A DNA stretch of 19,209 nucleotides from SG8-41 sp029864385 (GTDB taxonomy: Bacteria > Pseudomonadota > Gammaproteobacteria > Burkholderiales > SG8-41): the NCBI GenBank assembly GCA_029864385.1, contig JAOTTL010000072.1, positions 1 through 19,209 on the forward strand, given 5' to 3'. Positions 15,468 through 19,209 of the stretch are shown here, piece after piece (position 1 is the stretch's first letter; each line of letters begins with the position of its first letter). Made by a program: the position numbers and the translations under genes. Under the pieces are notes generated by a model that worked only from the letters and a program-made list of their open reading frames with translations, had not been told where the DNA came from and did not search any database.

Positions 15468-17147
15468 ATGGACCCGAAGGAACACAAGATGGTTAACACG
15501 ACAACGGGCGCCCGCGCGCTGGTGGACGCGTTGCTCCGGGAGGGCATCGACCATGTCTTCGGCATCCCCGGCACGCAGAACCTCGCCGTCATCGACGCCT
15601 TGCGCGACACGCCGCAGATCCGCTTCATCCTGACGCGCCACGAGCAGGGCGCTGCCTTCATGGCGTATGGATTTGCGCGCGCTTCGGGGCGCCCGTCAGT
15701 GGTGACCGCGACGGAAGGACCCGGCGTGACGAACCTGGCCACCGCCATCGGCGCCGCGTTTCGCGGATTCGTGCCGGTGATCAGCGTGTGCGGGGTGCAG
15801 GAGAGCTCGATGCGCGAGCGCGATGCGACCCAGGACATGGACCAGGTTCCGTTCCTGCGCCCGATCACCAAATGGGCCTACAGCATTCCCAATGGCGAGA
15901 AGGTGCAGGAGTCGGTGCGCAAGGCATTTCGTGTTGCCCTGACGGAGCCGCAAGGGCCGACGCATATCGAGGCTTCGAGCGAGATCCTACTGGAGCAGGT
16001 CGCGCCCGAGCCGATCGACCCGGCCGCCTACCGCAACAGGGTGCTGCCATCGTGCAACAGCGCGCAACTTGATCGGGCCTACGAATTGCTCGTGCGCGCC
16101 GAGCGCCCGGTGTTCGTCGTGGGGCGCGGGGTGCTGAGCGAAGGCGTCACCGATGCGATGGCGAACCTCGCCGAACGCACGGGCGTCCCGGTCGCGGTGC
16201 TGCAATACTCGCCGGACGCCTTTTCGTCGACACACGCGCTCGCGCTCGGGCCGCTCGGCCGCAACGGCTTCGGCAGTGCCAACCGCACGGTGCCCAAGGC
16301 CGACGTCATCATCGCCGTGGGCGCGCACATGGACGTCTTCTCCACGATGTACAAATACGGGATTTTCAGCCAGTCGGCGAAGCTGGTGCATCACAGCGCC
16401 GCGCCCGGCCAGATCGGCATCGTTTTCCCGGTCACGCTCGGCGTGACGGGTTCGACGGTGAGCTTTATCGAAGGGCTCAGCGAGCGCGCCGCGCAAGCCG
16501 GGCGGCGCAAGCCGTGGGTCGACGCGGCCAAGGCCCGCACCGACTGGGAGGCCGAGCTGCACGGCGCCGTGCGCGCTGAGGCGGAGCCGATCCAGCCCCA
16601 GTTCGTCGCGCACATGATTCGCAAGGTTCTGCCGCGCGACGGTCTGCTCGTCGTCGACGCCGGCAATGGCGGCAAGCACGTGCGCAGCTACTTCGAGAGT
16701 TACGAGCCGGGCACCTTCATGTGCATCGACGACTGGGCTTCGGTCGGCGGCTCGTTGCCCATCGCGCTCGGCGCGAAGCTGGCCCGGCCCGACCGGCCGG
16801 TGCTGTGCGCCTCGGGGGACATGGGCGCGATGTGCAACATCGGCGAGCTCGAGACCGCGGTGCGCGAGAAGATCCCGGTGGTCTACGTCGTGTTGAACGA
16901 CCAGGGGCTTGGCAACGAGCGCGCATTCCAGCAGGAGCACTACGGCGGACGCCTTTACGCAGTGGATTACCAGAACCCCGATTTCGGTGCCCTGGCGAAG
17001 GTATTCGGGGCCCACGGCGAGCACGTGACGAAGCCGGGCGACCTCGAGGACGCGCTGCGGCGCGCGTTCGCCAGCGGCAAGCCGGCGATCGTTGACGTCA
17101 TGATTGACCAGAAGACGCTGGCGCCGGTGGTTTACAGGCCCTCGTGA
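15468..17147 (+). CDS. Thiamine-diphosphate-dependent enzyme (acetolactate synthase large-subunit-like)
   Basis: This 559-residue protein is a second member of the acetolactate synthase/benzoylformate decarboxylase superfamily. Glu59 in TRHEQGAAFMAYGFARASG (56-74) activates the cofactor. TEGPGVTNLATAIGAA (82-97) follows, as in the family. The central domain includes VFVVGRGVLSEG (215-226). In the C-terminal cofactor motif the usual GDG is GDM (450-452, SGDMGAMCNIGELETA), followed by Asn477 in VLNDQG; the metal-binding Asp and Asn are kept. It is clearly distinct from the other such enzyme in the window, so the pair is not a recent duplication. The start at 15468 has GCGAGGA upstream. The ATG at 15489 has AAGGA before it and could also be used. 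The gene begins 28 bases after the FMN dehydrogenase, suggesting one transcript. Confidence 0.88.
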   Translation: MDPKEHKMVNTTTGARALVDALLREGIDHVFGIPGTQNLAVIDALRDTPQIRFILTRHEQGAAFMAYGFARASGRPSVVTATEGPGVTNLATAIGAAFRGFVPVISVCGVQESSMRERDATQDMDQVPFLRPITKWAYSIPNGEKVQESVRKAFRVALTEPQGPTHIEASSEILLEQVAPEPIDPAAYRNRVLPSCNSAQLDRAYELLVRAERPVFVVGRGVLSEGVTDAMANLAERTGVPVAVLQYSPDAFSSTHALALGPLGRNGFGSANRTVPKADVIIAVGAHMDVFSTMYKYGIFSQSAKLVHHSAAPGQIGIVFPVTLGVTGSTVSFIEGLSERAAQAGRRKPWVDAAKARTDWEAELHGAVRAEAEPIQPQFVAHMIRKVLPRDGLLVVDAGNGGKHVRSYFESYEPGTFMCIDDWASVGGSLPIALGAKLARPDRPVLCASGDMGAMCNIGELETAVREKIPVVYVVLNDQGLGNERAFQQEHYGGRLYAVDYQNPDFGALAKVFGAHGEHVTKPGDLEDALRRAFASGKPAIVDVMIDQKTLAPVVYRPS

Positions 17148-17166
17148 GCGCTCAAACTCGGTGACC

Positions 17167-17183
17167 GGTGACTGATGCCTGAC
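17167..17183. repeat. 17-base motif GGTGAYTGRTGCCTGAC, copy B
   Basis: GGTGACTGATGCCTGAC is preceded by another GGTGACC, and differs at two positions from the copy at 12361-12377. It lies between the second thiamine-diphosphate gene and dinB, just before the heptamer tract. Confidence 0.5.
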
Positions 17184-17207
17184 GGCTCACGGGGGAGGTC
17201 GTCACAC

Positions 17208-17236
17208 CCTTATCCCTCATCCCTCCGCCTTCTGCC
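17208..17236. repeat. 7-base tandem tract immediately before dinB
   Basis: The units CCTTATC, CCTCATC, CCTCCGC and CTTCTGC follow each other at an exact 7-base step and run into the TTG start of dinB. The tract is pyrimidine-only apart from a few bases and contains no ribosome binding site. The nearest one, GGGGGAGG (17191-17198), lies upstream of the tract, about 38 bases before the start codon. Confidence 0.65.
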
Positions 17237-18403
17237 TTGAAGTTCATTGCCCACCTTGACATGGACGCGTTCTACGCGTCTGTTGAATTACTGAGCTACC
17301 CGGAGCTTCGCGGCCGGCCAGTGGTGATCGGCGGTCGGCGGCGCAGCGCGGAGGGCCCCGTTATCCGGACCCTGCGCGAGTACAACGGACGCGGCGTGAT
17401 TACGACAGCCACGTACGAAGCGCGGGCCCTGGGCGTTCACTCGGGCATGGGGCTCATGAAAGCGGCCAAGCTTGCCCCGGATGCACTGCTGCTTCCGGCG
17501 AACTTCGACGAGTACCGACGCTACTCCCGGATGTTCAAGGACGCGGTGCGCACGGTGGCGCCCCAAGTCGAAGACCGCGGCATCGACGAGATCTACATCG
17601 ACCTCACGACCCTTGTCATATCCAGCGCGGCCGAGGGTGCGCCCGACCCTTGGGCTCGCGCGCGAGTGATTGCGACGGACATTCAGCGCGCGGTGCGCGA
17701 GGCAACCGGGCTCACGTGCTCGATCGGCATTACGCCGAACAAGCTGCTATCGAAGATCGCTTCCGAGCTTGATAAGCCCGGCGGCCTGACAGTACTGACC
17801 GAAGGCGATATCCCCACGCGAATCTGGACGCTGCCGGTGCGGAAGATCAACGGCATCGGCCCCAAGGCGAACGCGCGGCTCGAGGCGCTCGGTATCCGAA
17901 CCGTCGGCGAGCTCGCAAAGGCCGATCGGGCGACCTTGATCGAGCACTTCGGCAGGAGTTACGGCGCCTGGATGAACGAGGCCGCGCACGGGCGCGACGA
18001 GCGAGCGGTTATCACCTACAGCGAGCCCAAGTCCATCAGCCGCGAAACGACGTTCGAGGATGACCTGCACCCCGTGCGCGACCGCGAGCGGCTCTCGCGT
18101 ATCTTCACCGAACTCTGCGTCAGGGTGGCCGACGATCTCAAGAGGAAAGGCTACGTGGGCAGGACAATTGGCTTGAAGCTCCGCTACGACAACTTCAAGA
18201 CCGTCACCCGCGACCGCACGCTCGATGAGCCGACGGGGGACGCGGGCGCGATCCGTCGCGCTGCTGGCGAATGCTTGAAGCGCGTGCCACTCGACCGGCG
18301 CATCCGGCTGCTCGGGGTGCGCGTCGGAGCGCTAAGCAAACCCGGCGCGCCGGCGCCTTCCCGTGCGCCGTCGCCTGCTGCGCCCACGGCGACGTTGTTC
18401 TAG
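17237..18403 (+). CDS. dinB: DNA polymerase IV (Y-family translesion polymerase)
   Basis: This error-prone polymerase bypasses DNA lesions. The 388-residue protein has the palm motif HLDMDAFYASVE (6-17) with metal ligand Asp8 and Tyr13 at the steric-gate position. The second motif RGIDEIYIDLT (114-124) gives catalytic Asp117 and Glu118. CSIGITPNKLLSKIASELDKPGG (161-183), the helix-hairpin-helix KINGIGPKA (203-211) and a little-finger domain (about 265-365) follow. Compared with E. coli DinB there is an insertion of about 14 residues in the fingers (GRRRSAEGPVIRTLREYNGRG region, 33-53), a variant I associate with betaproteobacteria. A Pro/Ala-rich tail ends in TATLF, which may bind the sliding clamp. 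The start must be TTG at 17237: no ATG or GTG lies upstream in frame before a stop at 17180, and the next ATG (17260) would remove Asp8. Confidence 0.93.
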   Translation: MKFIAHLDMDAFYASVELLSYPELRGRPVVIGGRRRSAEGPVIRTLREYNGRGVITTATYEARALGVHSGMGLMKAAKLAPDALLLPANFDEYRRYSRMFKDAVRTVAPQVEDRGIDEIYIDLTTLVISSAAEGAPDPWARARVIATDIQRAVREATGLTCSIGITPNKLLSKIASELDKPGGLTVLTEGDIPTRIWTLPVRKINGIGPKANARLEALGIRTVGELAKADRATLIEHFGRSYGAWMNEAAHGRDERAVITYSEPKSISRETTFEDDLHPVRDRERLSRIFTELCVRVADDLKRKGYVGRTIGLKLRYDNFKTVTRDRTLDEPTGDAGAIRRAAGECLKRVPLDRRIRLLGVRVGALSKPGAPAPSRAPSPAAPTATLF

Positions 18404-18434
18404 AACGACTCACAAAATCGAAAAACTTATTAAC

Positions 18435-18585
18435 TGCAGATAAACGCCGATCAAAACAGATCTAAATATAAAGAAAACCAAAACCGATGTTAGCCGCCGA
18501 TGAACGCCGATAGACGCCGATAAGGAAGGAGTGTTTTGATTGACGCGGGTTTTCTGTCCGCGTTTATCTGCGTTTAAATTCGTTC
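18435..18585. repeat. 10-base-period CGCNGATAAA repeat with inverted arm
   Basis: The first block (18435-18464) reads TGCAGATAAA, CGCCGATCAA, AACAGATCTA. The second (18495-18524) reads CGCCGATGAA, CGCCGATAGA, CGCCGATAAG. The third (18560-18585) is inverted and contains GCGTTTATCTGC, the exact complement of GCAGATAAACGC at 18436-18447, so a 12-base-pair stem is possible. The gap between dinB and the convergent proline-rich gene contains no reading frame of note. The region is more AT-rich than its surroundings. Confidence 0.8.
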
Positions 18586-18622
18586 TGGGTTTGTTCCGTT
18601 CACACTAGTCACGCGCTAATGC

Positions 18623-19209
18623 CTAGCGCCACAGGCCGGCCTCGCCAAAGAATTCCTGCATCAGGAAATCTTCGAGCGCTTTGTTGTCCTTAAGGCGGGC
18701 CGACAGCGTTAGGTAGCCCACGCGCTGCGAATCCCAGAGAAAATCCTCCGGCGCCTGTTCGCGAATGATCGCGATCATCCGGCGGACCACGGCGATGCGG
18801 ATGTCGCTGTTGTCGCCTTTATTGACCTCGATGAGCTGCTTTGTAATGCGGCGGATCTCCTTGTTCCAGCCGATGAAGGTGAATTCGGCGTAGTCGTAGC
18901 TCATGAGTTGGACATGGAACACGCCGCCATTGCGCTCCGGATCGTAGCCGAAGGTTATGTTTTTCTGTGAGCCGAGGTTCTCCGCGACGATGCGGTTGGC
19001 GCGCGCATCTTCATCTTCGGGCGGTGCCTTCGATGGGCGAGCCGGAGGCGCGACCGGGGCCGACGCGGCGCGGGCGCGGCGCTTGGCCTCAATATATGCC
19101 GCGAGGTCGTCGAAGGCCGGGCGAGGCTCAGACTTCGGCGCGGTGACCGGTGGCGGGCTCGGCGGTGCGGCAACAGGCGGCTTGACCGGCGCTGGCGGCG
19201 GGGCTCTGG
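18623..19209 (-). CDS. Proline-rich protein of unknown function, C-terminal part (cut by window edge)
   Basis: The minus-strand frame is open from the right edge to the TAG at 18623-18625, about 195 residues, with its true start outside the window. The visible N-terminal part is rich in Pro, Ala and Val (PVKPPVAAPPSPPPV), a spacer of the kind seen after a membrane anchor. It is followed by FDDLAAYIEAKRRARAASAP and an acidic PEDEDARANRIVAENL. The C-terminal 115 residues form a compact, charged domain: ITFGYDPERNGGVFHVQLMSYD, then FTFIGWNKEIRRITKQLIEV, then DIRIAVVRRMIAIIRE, ending QEFFGEAGLWR. I have seen proteins like this in betaproteobacteria but know no function. A TonB-like or envelope role is only suggested by the proline-rich spacer. 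The GTG at 18920-18922 is not taken as the start because the upstream frame is clearly coding. Confidence 0.75.
   Translation of the reverse strand, partial: RAPPPAPVKPPVAAPPSPPPVTAPKSEPRPAFDDLAAYIEAKRRARAASAPVAPPARPSKAPPEDEDARANRIVAENLGSQKNITFGYDPERNGGVFHVQLMSYDYAEFTFIGWNKEIRRITKQLIEVNKGDNSDIRIAVVRRMIAIIREQAPEDFLWDSQRVGYLTLSARLKDNKALEDFLMQEFFGEAGLWR

Noticed and set aside
15987..17024. Minus-strand open frame opposite the second thiamine-diphosphate gene
   Set aside because: It is antisense to a gene with clear catalytic motifs. Its composition is that of a shadow frame.
17260..17262. ATG as the start of dinB
   Set aside because: It would delete the metal-binding Asp8 and the first strand of the palm domain.

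Overview
The window is GC-rich, densely coded DNA from a proteobacterium, most likely an environmental betaproteobacterium of the Burkholderiales type. That placement rests on the DUF4124 protein, the DinB variant with an enlarged fingers insertion, the short-type Gnd beside Zwf, and the overall gene style. It was read by eye from conserved motifs, not by any search. No rRNA, tRNA, CRISPR array, transposase or phage gene was seen. Both ends cut genes: zwf at the left and an unidentified proline-rich protein at the right.

Layout. (1) 1-4301, minus strand: a carbohydrate block with a GH15 glucoamylase/trehalase-like enzyme fused to a DUF547 domain, then gnd and zwf (glucose release and the oxidative pentose phosphate steps). 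(2) 4568-5757: a secreted DUF4124 protein, a conserved small protein with a GTG start, and a small two-helix membrane protein whose frame is broken at a run of nine C. (3) 5971-11262: single metabolic genes in mixed orientation, namely a zinc alcohol dehydrogenase, a BON-domain lipoprotein, a D-2-hydroxyacid dehydrogenase, an alpha/beta hydrolase and an ACMSD-type amidohydrolase. (4) 11444-12259: a LOG-family nucleotide hydrolase on the minus strand. (5) 12498-17147, plus strand: a thiamine-diphosphate enzyme, an FMN 2-hydroxyacid dehydrogenase of the mandelate dehydrogenase type, and a second thiamine-diphosphate enzyme. Together these look like a route from a 2-hydroxyacid to a 2-oxoacid to a decarboxylated or carboligated product. 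(6) 17237-18403: dinB (DNA polymerase IV) with a TTG start. (7) 18623 to the right edge: the C-terminal part of the proline-rich protein.

The most unusual content is between the genes. Four copies (1504-1624, 7049-7149, 8852-8963, 11272-11368) of one hairpin-like element are present. Each has two arms of three or four GTGATG hexamers at an exact 13-base spacing, separated by variable 7-base linkers, with the second arm inverted around a 13-22 base loop. Three of the four lie between the 3' ends of convergent genes, and the fourth follows the 3' end of the GH15 gene. Other short-period repeats also occupy gaps: a 10-base family (8811-8840, 18435-18585), an 8-base tandem (9912-9951), a 7-base tract directly before dinB (17208-17236), and a 17-base motif found twice (12361-12377, 17167-17183). 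The genome therefore seems to carry several families of intergenic mini-satellite elements. The 13-base hairpin family is the best candidate for something undescribed.
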